A stretch of 38,056 nucleotides of DNA, taken from positions 1-38,056 of the forward strand of contig DAIDHP010000040.1 of assembly GCA_027459625.1 (NCBI GenBank). The letters run 5' to 3'. The stretch is from Chthonomonadales bacterium. Lineage in GTDB: Bacteria > Armatimonadota > Chthonomonadetes > Chthonomonadales > CAJBBX01. Of the stretch, positions 24,657-32,655 are shown piece by piece. How positions within the stretch are numbered: the first letter of the stretch is position 1; the number at the start of each line of letters is the position of its first letter. The position numbers and the translations under genes are program-made. Under the pieces are notes generated by a model. That model was given only the letters and a program-made list of their open reading frames with translations, searched no databases and was not told where the DNA came from.

Positions 24657-24781
24657 GATGCGAGCTGCAACGCTTGCATCCTGTCTGCGGAAACAGGTTC
24701 CAACGGGAGGAAACTCCCTTGCCAATGCGCGAATAGGGACGCGAGACTTGTGTGTTTTCGTGTTGGTGTGAAACATAAGTC
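24657..24781 (+). other. Strongly structured segment upstream of sepF (candidate RNA)
   Basis: Four hairpins follow each other: GATGCGAGC/GCTTGCATC (24657-24680, one G-U pair), CCTGT/ACAGG (24680-24697), GGGAG-GAAA-CTCCC with a GNRA tetraloop (24705-24718), and GACTT..AAGTC with inner pairing (24745-24781). GCAT (24676-24679) can also pair with ATGC (24725-24728), giving an alternative three-way junction. No T-run follows. The gap 24623-24924 has no gene. It could be a leader element of sepF-proC or a small RNA; no known class was recognised. Confidence 0.45.
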
Positions 24782-24924
24782 GATACGGAGCGTTTTGTCT
24801 TCGTTAATCGAGACGAGGCGGTCCGGCGAAATCATCCATGTTAGATAGGTGAATTGCGGATCGCTCTTTAAGAGGCGCCGCCTAATTGCAAGGGAATGGT
24901 CAATCACCAAGAAGGAGAGAGGTA

Positions 24925-25362
24925 ATGGCGCAGGAACAATACGATGATTACCCGCAACCGCGTGGGTTGTGGGCGAACGTGAAGGCTCGCGTATTCGGTA
25001 TGGACGACGCCGAGTACGATGAGGAGGAGGAGGAGAGCCAGGTCAACGCCCCCGAGGCAAGGCGGAAGTCCAGCCTGAGGCTTGATCACGCTCGCCCTGT
25101 GCGTGTGGCGGTTCGCAAGACCATCCTGGTTTTCAAGGACGCCAAGATCGCCGCGGACGGGTTGAAAGCCGGGGAACAGCAGATCGTCAACCTGGAGCGC
25201 GTACCCGAAACGATGCAGGCTCGAATTATCGATTTCCTTAACGGCGTGGTTTACGCTTTGGATGGCACGGCGGATCGCATCGGAGAGAAGGTGTATCTCT
25301 TCGCACCTGCGAACGTCGAGGTGAAGTCCGACGCCTCCGAGGATGTCAACGACAAAGGGTAG
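24925..25362 (+). CDS. sepF: Cell division protein SepF
   Basis: 145 residues. The N-terminus is charged and flexible, with an acidic patch (EYDEEEEES), and the C-terminal ~80 residues form the SepF fold (QQIVNLERVPETMQARIIDFLNG, YALDGTADRIGEKVYLFAP). SepF binds FtsZ and membranes and helps assemble or anchor the Z-ring, replacing FtsA or ZipA in many phyla. Here the usual amphipathic N-terminal helix is not obvious (WANVKARVFGM may serve). The start at 24925 follows AAGAAGGAGAGAGG. It is 22 bases before proC and after yggS, a common arrangement. Confidence 0.93.
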   Translation: MAQEQYDDYPQPRGLWANVKARVFGMDDAEYDEEEEESQVNAPEARRKSSLRLDHARPVRVAVRKTILVFKDAKIAADGLKAGEQQIVNLERVPETMQARIIDFLNGVVYALDGTADRIGEKVYLFAPANVEVKSDASEDVNDKG

Positions 25363-25384
25363 TCACCGTGCAAAGGGGATCGTC

Positions 25385-26191
25385 ATGAACATCAAGGTTG
25401 GCTTCATTGGTGTTGGAGCCATGGGCGGGGCTCTGTGCCGAGGGGTTATTCGAGCGAATGTCGCCTCGCCGGATTCCGTGTGGGTGAGCGATCCTCGCAG
25501 GGAGATTTGCGAAGAGATACATTCGGAGGTAGGGGCGCGGATCGCTGCGGATAACAGGGATATGCTCGCGCACTGCGATTACATCCTTTTGGCGGTGAAA
25601 CCTCACCTCGTCGAGAAGGTTCTCGCACCCATTGCCGACGGTTTCACGGCGGATATGACGCTTATCTCCGTCGCAGCGGGAGTGGATCTCGGCAAGCTTG
25701 AATCCCTGCTGCCTGCCGGTGTTCCGGTTATCCGATGCATGCCGAACACCCCCGCCTTGGTTGGCGCTGGGGTTACCGTGATTTGCGGAGGCTCCTCGGT
25801 GAAGGAGAATCACCTTCAGGCGGTGGGTGAGATATTCGGCGCCGCAGGTTTGGTTTTGGAGGCGGAGGAGAGACTGATGGATGCGGTGACCGGGCTCTCC
25901 GGAAGCGGGCCCGCCTACGTATATCTGTTCATCGAGGCTCTGACGGCGGGAGGAGTTAAAGCCGGGCTGCCGAGAGACGTGGCTCTCAAGCTCGCTGCGC
26001 AGACCACATTGGGTGCGGCGAAGATGGTTTTGGATACGGGGAAACACCCTGCGGAACTGAAGGACATGGTGACCACTCCGGGAGGAACCACTATCGCGGG
26101 TCTTGCGGAACTGGAGAGAGGCAATCTGCGCACCGCTTGCATGAACGCCGTGGATGCTGCAGCGAAACGCTCCTCGGAGCTTGGAAAGTAA
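25385..26191 (+). CDS. proC: Pyrroline-5-carboxylate reductase
   Basis: A 268-residue cytosolic enzyme for the last step of proline synthesis: NAD(P)H-dependent reduction of 1-pyrroline-5-carboxylate to L-proline. The Rossmann motif GFIGVGAMGGAL is at the N-terminus, MPNTPALVGAG in the middle, and the C-terminal dimerisation/substrate domain has GLSGSGPAYVY and MVTTPGGTTIAGL. AAAGGGGA precedes ATG 25385. The length is normal. The gene ends 18 bases before the converging RND pump gene; no clear terminator is seen in that short gap. Confidence 0.96.
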   Translation: MNIKVGFIGVGAMGGALCRGVIRANVASPDSVWVSDPRREICEEIHSEVGARIAADNRDMLAHCDYILLAVKPHLVEKVLAPIADGFTADMTLISVAAGVDLGKLESLLPAGVPVIRCMPNTPALVGAGVTVICGGSSVKENHLQAVGEIFGAAGLVLEAEERLMDAVTGLSGSGPAYVYLFIEALTAGGVKAGLPRDVALKLAAQTTLGAAKMVLDTGKHPAELKDMVTTPGGTTIAGLAELERGNLRTACMNAVDAAAKRSSELGK

Positions 26192-26209
26192 TTTCCCAAT
26201 CGGAGCGTT

Positions 26210-29200
26210 TTAGCTTTTTGCTCCGAACCAGTCGTCAAACAGCGAGTAGATCACGGGAATAATCACGAGCGTGAGGAAGGTGGACACCAGCAATCCCCCG
26301 ATGACGACAATCGCCATGGGCGCCCGTATCTCCGAAGCGCGTCCGATGCGTAGAGCCACCGGCAGCATACCGAAGATGGTGGCGAGGCTGGTCATTAGGA
26401 TAGGACGCATTCGGGTAGCCCCCCCCTCCACGATAGCCTCGTTTCGTTCGTGTCCCCTCGCTCTGAGAGTGCCAATGTAGTCTATTAACAGGATCGCGTT
26501 TCTTCCCATCAGCCCGGTGAGCATGATGACACCGATGAGCGCTACAAGAGAGAGGGATTCCCCCGTGATGACCAACGCCACCAAAGCCCCCGCCAAAGCC
26601 ATCGGCAGCGAGAACATGATGATGAACGGGTTCAGCAGCGAGTTGAACAGAGACGCCATCACGAGATAGACCAAAATGATGGCGAGTGCGAACGCCATTA
26701 CGAAATAGGATATGTTCTTGGCCATCGTCTCCGATTCCCCACCCCAGTGCACGTTGATTCCGGTCATTGGGATATCCGCCATCTGTGCGTTGATATCCTG
26801 TTGGGCGTTGCCAAGGGCGTAGCCAGGAGCGAGATTCGCGGTAACCGTCACCATCCTCTCTCCGTTGCTTCTCTCAATGGCTACCGGGCCGGTTCCATAC
26901 TGCATCTCCGCCACCTGACTTAAAGTGACTGGCGCTCCGTTGTTCACTCCCACCGGTATATCCTGCAAATCCTTCACACTGCTCCGGGAAACGTTCGCCA
27001 GGTTGATCAAAATCGGGTATTGCCCTGTTTGGGTGTCAAAATAGTTGTCGGTATTGCCCTCAATGGAGTCCCGCAGCACCTGACCGACCTGCGTGACGGG
27101 GATGTTAAGCGCTGCGGTTTTCGCCCTATCCACATGAACCTGCACCTCCGTCTTCCCGGTTTGCACCGAGGTGGCGGCGTCTAGGATGCCGGGCATTTGG
27201 GCGAGTCGCTCCTTTAATTGCGTCGCGGCTCCCATCAATGCGTTCAGGTCGGATCCTCGAAGTTGGATTTGAACGGGCTGCCCGACGGATTCCACACTTC
27301 GGATGGCGGTAACCGTGACCTTGCCCTCCGGGATATCCTTAAGCTCTTTGCGCAGTTGAGCGGCGATGTCATTATCGCTTAGCGTTCGCGTGTGGTACTT
27401 CGCGGCGGATGGGTTGAAGATATGCTCCAGGAAGCTGGCTTTCTCCGTCAATCTCACGTTAATTTGCGCGAATTGCGGGCCTTTTTGAGGAATGTCTCCG
27501 AATCCCCCCGGAATCTCCCCAACGGTCGAGACATAGTTGAGCACATCGGGCGTCACAGCCACCTTCTTCTCGATCAGGCGCGCCACATGATCCGTGGCGG
27601 AGAGAGATGCGTCCGGCGGCAATTGAACCGTGATGGATATCTGGCCCTGATCGGTGGAGGGAAGGAAAGAGAACCCGAGAACCGGCAGGGTCACCAAGAG
27701 CACCGCTGTTAGAACCGTGAATCCGACACCGACCACCCACCAACGGTTTCGGAGCGAGAAACGGAGGAACACCTGATATTTTCGCTCCAAGGCATCGTAT
27801 AGTCGGTTGAACCATTTGAAGAACCCCTCGCTGTGCTTCGCCACATCCCCTTGACGATACCATCGCGAAGCCAGGCTTGGAGTCACAGTGAAGGAGACCA
27901 CGAGGGAGAACAGCGTCGCCACCACCACGGTCATTCCGAACTGCTTAAAAAACGCACCCACGATCCCCCCCATGAAGGCGATGGGGAGAAAAACGACTAC
28001 GTCCACCAAGGTGGTGGTGATATCCGCAAACCCGATTTCCGATCTTCCGTTCCACGCCGCCTCGTCCGGCGGTTCGCCGTTTTTCAGGTGTCGTGTGATG
28101 CTCTCCAGAACCACCATGCTGTCGTCGATAAGGATTCCCACGGAAAGCGAAAGGGCGAGGAGAGTCATCTGATTCAGGGTGTAACCGGCGAAATACATTA
28201 CGAGGAAGGTCGCGATAATACATGCCGGAAGAGCGATGGAGACGATGATCGTGCCACGAAATGTGTTCAGGAACAGGAAGACCACCAGCATCGCCAGCAC
28301 GGCGCCGAGCACCAAAGTTCCCTCCACGTCGTCCAAGGCGTCCTTAACCATAACGGAATCGTCCCTGGAAAAGACATATTGCGTGTCCGGGGGCAATAGA
28401 TACTTTAATTGCGCCAGCTTCTCCTTCACCTGGTTGGCGACATCCACGGTATTGGCGTCGGAGGACTTGGTTACTATCAGGGCTATGCTGTCTCTGCCGT
28501 TCACACGGGTGATTGTGGATAGAGGCGCGTTTCCCTCGGTTACGGTTGCAACGTCTCCGACGGTCAACGGCGCGGGAACTTCTTGGTTGAGAGCGGGTGG
28601 ATTGCCGGTATAGGACGCCATCGCCGCGCCCATGAACGACGCGGAGGAGAGGATCTGCGTTTTGCGAATGTCCTCCAAATTGTTGAAAGCCCCCATGGTT
28701 CTGACGCCGAGGTTGGTGTATTTGTTAGAAAGACTGCCGGCGGGAATGTTATGGTTGGCGGCTTTGATGGAGTTGATGACGTCCTCAATGGTCAAGCCGC
28801 TTTGCAATAACCGGGTTTTGCTTACGGCGATGTGTATTTCCCGTTTCTCCCCTCCGAGCACATCCACCGCCGCCACACCTGGGATTCGAGAGAGTTGCGA
28901 CTTGATCTTTTGATCAACGATTCTTCGCAGCTCCCGACTGGCTATGCCGGCCGACAATCCGACATAGAGCACCGGCTGGGAGTTGATATCCAATCTCGCC
29001 ACGATTGGGGCGCTGGCTCCCTTGGGAAGCAACGCCCTCGCTGATTCGACCTTTTCCTTCACAGAGGAGAAGGCGTGGTCAAGATTCGTGCCCATATTGA
29101 AATCCATGCTGATAATGGAGACGGAATCCTGGGAGGAGGAGTAGACATTCTGGACGTTATTGACTGCGCCGACCGCCTCTTCGAGAGGTCGGGTGATAAG

Positions 29201-29383
29201 AGACTCGATTTCCTGCGGACCCGCCCCTGGGTAAATAGTGGTGATGGTTAGCGTGGGAATGTCCACACGTGGATTTAACTCGGCGGGAAGGCGAGTCCAT
29301 GCCAGGATACCAAGTACTGCGATTGCGGCCAGAGTCATCCAGATGATCACCGGTCGCCGAATTGCTAAGCGAGTGAGCCACAC
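26210..29383 (-). CDS. RND-family efflux transporter (HAE-1/AcrB-like)
   Basis: A 1057-residue inner-membrane proton-driven exporter with 12 helices in two halves and two large periplasmic loops. It opens with the family signature RLAIRRPVIIW and has the paired helix-4 sequence SLSVGILIDDSMVVLES, whose adjacent aspartates are the usual proton relay, plus GRNAILLIDY in the second half. The start is GTG at 29383, chosen because the conserved N-terminus begins there; no clear ribosome site is seen. No membrane-fusion protein or TolC-like gene is adjacent, since the upstream neighbour is the divergent cinA, so partners must be encoded elsewhere. The substrate (drugs, solvents, lipids) is unknown. 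Confidence 0.93.
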   Translation of the reverse strand: MWLTRLAIRRPVIIWMTLAAIAVLGILAWTRLPAELNPRVDIPTLTITTIYPGAGPQEIESLITRPLEEAVGAVNNVQNVYSSSQDSVSIISMDFNMGTNLDHAFSSVKEKVESARALLPKGASAPIVARLDINSQPVLYVGLSAGIASRELRRIVDQKIKSQLSRIPGVAAVDVLGGEKREIHIAVSKTRLLQSGLTIEDVINSIKAANHNIPAGSLSNKYTNLGVRTMGAFNNLEDIRKTQILSSASFMGAAMASYTGNPPALNQEVPAPLTVGDVATVTEGNAPLSTITRVNGRDSIALIVTKSSDANTVDVANQVKEKLAQLKYLLPPDTQYVFSRDDSVMVKDALDDVEGTLVLGAVLAMLVVFLFLNTFRGTIIVSIALPACIIATFLVMYFAGYTLNQMTLLALSLSVGILIDDSMVVLESITRHLKNGEPPDEAAWNGRSEIGFADITTTLVDVVVFLPIAFMGGIVGAFFKQFGMTVVVATLFSLVVSFTVTPSLASRWYRQGDVAKHSEGFFKWFNRLYDALERKYQVFLRFSLRNRWWVVGVGFTVLTAVLLVTLPVLGFSFLPSTDQGQISITVQLPPDASLSATDHVARLIEKKVAVTPDVLNYVSTVGEIPGGFGDIPQKGPQFAQINVRLTEKASFLEHIFNPSAAKYHTRTLSDNDIAAQLRKELKDIPEGKVTVTAIRSVESVGQPVQIQLRGSDLNALMGAATQLKERLAQMPGILDAATSVQTGKTEVQVHVDRAKTAALNIPVTQVGQVLRDSIEGNTDNYFDTQTGQYPILINLANVSRSSVKDLQDIPVGVNNGAPVTLSQVAEMQYGTGPVAIERSNGERMVTVTANLAPGYALGNAQQDINAQMADIPMTGINVHWGGESETMAKNISYFVMAFALAIILVYLVMASLFNSLLNPFIIMFSLPMALAGALVALVITGESLSLVALIGVIMLTGLMGRNAILLIDYIGTLRARGHERNEAIVEGGATRMRPILMTSLATIFGMLPVALRIGRASEIRAPMAIVVIGGLLVSTFLTLVIIPVIYSLFDDWFGAKS

Positions 29384-29504
29384 AAAAATATTATGACACT
29401 ATCCACGTTATTTAAACCATGGCATCCGCGGAATACGCGCAATGATTTTTTTGGTTTCATATGGAATGCACGGCGAGTGCGTAAATATGGATGGCTCAGT
29501 TATA

Positions 29505-29533
29505 TTGCCTTTTCACCCCCTAAAGTGTATAAT
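29505..29533 (+). promoter_or_regulatory. Promoter of the cinA-thpR-recA group
   Basis: TTGCCT (29505-29510), 17 bases and TATAAT (29528-29533) predict a start near 29540, 24 bases before the TTG start of cinA. It lies in the divergent gap with the RND pump gene. No obvious LexA-type palindrome overlaps it. Confidence 0.7.
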
Positions 29534-29563
29534 GGACTGGATTTACGTGGAGGTTTGTTTACA

Positions 29564-30826
29564 TTGCGGGCTGAAATTATCTCTGTTGGAACCGAATTGC
29601 TGCTTGGTCAGATCACGGACACGAACGCCGTGGCTCTTTCCCAATCGCTGTCCAAAATAGGCGTGAATCTGTATCGGCGCACCACCATTGGGGATAACCA
29701 CGCCCGGCTTTTGGCGGCGCTCGGTTCCGCTTTGGCGGATAACGATGTCGTTATCACCATCGGTGGGCTTGGCCCCACCGAGGACGACATCACTCGCGAC
29801 ACCCTTGCGGAAGCCATCGGGGACACTTTAAGGCGGGACGACGCCATCGCCGCACAACTGGCGGAGTTCTTCCAATCGCGAAACGTCCCTATGACGGAAA
29901 GCAATCTCCGACAGGCGATGGTTCCATCGCGCGGTCGCCCTCTGGACAACCCCAATGGCACCGCTCCCGGGCTGTTGTTTGAAAAGGATGGTAAAATCGC
30001 GATCGCCTTGCCCGGGCCTCCCGGCGAGTTTTTGCCCATGCTTCAAAACCATGTGATCCCCTATCTTTCCGCCAAAACAGGCGGCAGGCGAACCATAAGA
30101 AGCAGAGTCGTGAGAGTGTGCGGCATCGGCGAGGGATTGGCGGAGGATCGCATTCGCCCGCTTCTGCGGGATGACAAGGTGACCGTCGCACCCTACGCGA
30201 AGACAGGCGAGGTGCATTTCCGAGTCTCCTGCCTGACGGATGACCCCGCAGAGGCGGATCGATTGATTGACGAACGGATCGCCCGAATGCGCGAACTGCT
30301 CGGGGATCATATCTACGGCTTCGACGAGGAGACATTGGAGCAGGTGGTGGTTCACATGTTGATCGAGAGGCGGTTAAGCGTCGCCATCGCTGAGTCTTGC
30401 ACCGGCGGCATGCTGGCGTCGCGTATTACCTCCGTGCCCGGAAGCTCCGTCGTCTTCCCGGGTGGAGTGGTGACCTATTCCAATCGAATTAAGAATGAGT
30501 TTCTTGGCGTATCCGAGGATATTCTGTCTCGAGAGGGAGCGGTCAGCCGTGAAGTGGCGGAGGGGATGGCGAAAGCGGTGCGGGAGCGTTTCCACGTCGA
30601 TTACGGGATTGGCATCACGGGAATTGCCGGTCCGGACGGAGGGACGCCGGAGAAACCCGTGGGATTGGTGTGGATCGCGATTGCCGACAAAGATTGCGTT
30701 GTCGCTGAGAGGAATCAATATCTCGGCATACGCCAGGAGGTGCGCTATCGTTCGACTCAAACCGCGCTCACGATGCTTCGGGACAGACTTGCGCAAAAAG
30801 CAATCGAACCGACGACGGATGGATAA
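29564..30826 (+). CDS. cinA: CinA-family protein (competence/damage-inducible)
   Basis: 420 residues. The N-terminal MoCF/MoaB-like domain (RAEIISVGTELLLGQITDTNA, GGLGPTEDDITRD) is linked to a C-terminal CinA amidase domain (IAESCTGGMLASRIT, GVVTYSN, GITGIAGPDGGTPEKPVG). In characterised members these act as ADP-ribose pyrophosphatase and NMN deamidase in NAD recycling. The TTG at 29564 is preferred: GTGGAGG is at 29547-29553, the promoter is at 29505-29533, and the protein then starts exactly at the conserved MRAEIIS. Longer upstream frames lack these. It overlaps thpR by one base (TAATG) and precedes recA, an arrangement also seen in other phyla. Confidence 0.93.
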   Translation: MRAEIISVGTELLLGQITDTNAVALSQSLSKIGVNLYRRTTIGDNHARLLAALGSALADNDVVITIGGLGPTEDDITRDTLAEAIGDTLRRDDAIAAQLAEFFQSRNVPMTESNLRQAMVPSRGRPLDNPNGTAPGLLFEKDGKIAIALPGPPGEFLPMLQNHVIPYLSAKTGGRRTIRSRVVRVCGIGEGLAEDRIRPLLRDDKVTVAPYAKTGEVHFRVSCLTDDPAEADRLIDERIARMRELLGDHIYGFDEETLEQVVVHMLIERRLSVAIAESCTGGMLASRITSVPGSSVVFPGGVVTYSNRIKNEFLGVSEDILSREGAVSREVAEGMAKAVRERFHVDYGIGITGIAGPDGGTPEKPVGLVWIAIADKDCVVAERNQYLGIRQEVRYRSTQTALTMLRDRLAQKAIEPTTDG

Positions 30827-31413
30827 TGGCACACGAAACGGATAAAAGAAGGCTTTTTTTCGCCGTCATACTGCCCGATGATATCAAACACGTCATTGGC
30901 GAGGTGGTTTCACGGTTGAATGAATCGGTAACCGGCAATATGATCCGCTGGTGCAGTGATGACCAGTGGCATTTCACGTTGAAATTCCTAGGAGAGTTAC
31001 CTCACAGCCAGAGCGTCAAGGCGGTGGAGGCGGCGGAAAATGCTGCGCGGGTCGCCCCCCCGTTTTCGCTGAAACTGAATGGCGTCGGCGCTTTCCCGAA
31101 CGCCCAAAGACCAACCATCCTTTGGCTCGGGGTCTCGGAAGGCGCGAAAGAGATGGGCGATCTGGCGAATCAATTGGATACGGAGTTACGTTTAATGGGT
31201 TTTCCCAAAGAAAACAGAGCGTTTAAGCCACATTTGACTCTCGCGCGTATTAAATCATATGAACAGGAGAAGGAAGCCGCCAAGCTGCTTCAAAATCCGA
31301 CGACTGCGGAGTTCGACTCTGTTTTGATTTCTTCCTTCGCCTTAATGCGCAGTTATTTGCTTCCTGATGGGGCTAAATATGAGGTCACGGAGGTTTTCAA
31401 CCTCAACGGATAG
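30826..31413 (+). CDS. thpR: RNA 2',3'-cyclic phosphodiesterase (LigT/ThpR, 2H family)
   Basis: A 195-residue soluble enzyme of the 2H phosphoesterase superfamily. The two HxTx motifs are intact: HFTL at 49-52 and HLTL at 136-139, on the two lobes that form the active site. Family members open 2',3'-cyclic phosphates on RNA ends; some also ligate tRNA halves in vitro. Its start overlaps the cinA stop, so translation is coupled. recA begins 104 bases downstream with a strong ribosome site. Confidence 0.92.
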   Translation: MAHETDKRRLFFAVILPDDIKHVIGEVVSRLNESVTGNMIRWCSDDQWHFTLKFLGELPHSQSVKAVEAAENAARVAPPFSLKLNGVGAFPNAQRPTILWLGVSEGAKEMGDLANQLDTELRLMGFPKENRAFKPHLTLARIKSYEQEKEAAKLLQNPTTAEFDSVLISSFALMRSYLLPDGAKYEVTEVFNLNG

Positions 31414-31517
31414 CCAGCGTTTGCACCGTTCCTCGCAATAACCACCCCTTGGACGTGATGTACGCTCAAGGATGGGAGTGGGAATAGATTTGCGATTTTT
31501 ATCGGAAGGAGAGTTTT

Positions 31518-32534
31518 ATGGAAAAGCAGAAAGCGCTGGATATAGCGCTTAGCAACATAGAGAAGCAGTTCGGCAAAGGGTCCATCATGCGCTTGGGGGA
31601 GACCTCGAAGCTGGACATTGACTCCATACCCACTGGTTCCATCGCATTGGATATGGCGCTTGGCGTTGGCGGGATCCCGCGAGGGCGCATCACAGAGATA
31701 TTCGGTGCGGAATCCTCCGGAAAAACAACCTTGGCGCTGCATATTATCGCCGAGAGTCAAAAAAGCGGAGGGGTTTGCGCCTTTGTGGACGCCGAGCACG
31801 CTCTCGACCCCGAATATGCAAGCAAACTCGGAGTGGATGTGGATAGCCTGTATGTCTCACAGCCCGGGACTGGGGAGGAGGCGTTGGAGATAATGGATTA
31901 TCTGGTTCGTTCCAGCGCGATCGACGTGGTCGCCTTGGATTCCGTGGCGGCTTTGGTGCCTAAGGCGGAGATCGAGGGCGACATGGGCGATTCCCATGTG
32001 GGGCTCCAAGCGCGCCTCATGTCTCAGGCGCTGCGGAAACTCGCCAGCAACATCAGCCGCGCCAATTGCGCCGCGATTTTCATCAATCAGTTGAGAGAGA
32101 AGATCGGGATTATGTTCGGCAATCCGGAAACCACCCCGGGGGGCAGAGCCTTGAAGTTCTGGGCGAGCGTGCGTTTGGATGTCCGTCGGGCGGATACTAT
32201 TAAGTCCGGAACGGATATCATCGGATGCCACACCAAGGTGAAGGTGGTCAAAAACAAGGTCGCTCCGCCGTTCCGAGTTGCGGAATTCGACATCCTATTC
32301 GGCGAAGGGATTTCACGGGAAGGCGGCGTGCTGGATATAGGCGTGGAGATGAACATCCTTTCCAAAAGCGGAGCATATTTCAGCTACAATGACCTCCGTT
32401 TGGGCCAGGGCAGGGAGAACGCGCGCATTTTTCTCAAGGAGAATCCGCAAATCATGGAGGAGATTGAGCTTAAAATCCGGAAATCCGGTCAGCTGCCAGT
32501 GGCGCTTGCCGCTTCGAAAGATGACGAGGAGTGA
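31518..32534 (+). CDS. recA: Recombinase RecA
   Basis: A 338-residue ATP-dependent strand-exchange protein central to homologous recombination and SOS induction. Walker A is GAESSGKT (63-70), and the opening [20 protein letters not shown], the [13 protein letters not shown] and loop-2 [13 protein letters not shown] segments are all canonical. The C-terminal acidic tail is short (KDDEE). GGAAGGAG is at good spacing before ATG 31518. The gap upstream (31414-31517) shows no clear LexA box, so the mode of damage control is unknown. The length is near the usual 340-350. Confidence 0.98.
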   Translation: MEKQKALDIALSNIEKQFGKGSIMRLGETSKLDIDSIPTGSIALDMALGVGGIPRGRITEIFGAESSGKTTLALHIIAESQKSGGVCAFVDAEHALDPEYASKLGVDVDSLYVSQPGTGEEALEIMDYLVRSSAIDVVALDSVAALVPKAEIEGDMGDSHVGLQARLMSQALRKLASNISRANCAAIFINQLREKIGIMFGNPETTPGGRALKFWASVRLDVRRADTIKSGTDIIGCHTKVKVVKNKVAPPFRVAEFDILFGEGISREGGVLDIGVEMNILSKSGAYFSYNDLRLGQGRENARIFLKENPQIMEEIELKIRKSGQLPVALAASKDDEE

Positions 32535-32613
32535 GTTCGGTTTTCGAGTGTTCAAAATTATTTGAGTGCTCACGTATGGAATTCCCATTGTAATGACTTA
32601 AGGGAAGGGGAAC

Positions 32614-32635
32614 GGATACCCTTACTGTGGTATCC
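32614..32635. promoter_or_regulatory. Perfect 7-bp inverted repeat before the helicase gene
   Basis: GGATACC (32614-32620) pairs with GGTATCC (32629-32635) around CTTACTGT. TATCCT at 32631 could be a -10 box overlapping the right arm, so an operator role is possible. It is 21 bases before ATG 32656. Confidence 0.45.
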
Positions 32636-32655
32636 TAATATGTGGAGGGATTTTT

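Noticed and set aside
31414-31517. LexA/SOS box before recA
   Set aside because: No GAAC-N4-GTTC, CTGT-N8-ACAG or similar palindrome was found.
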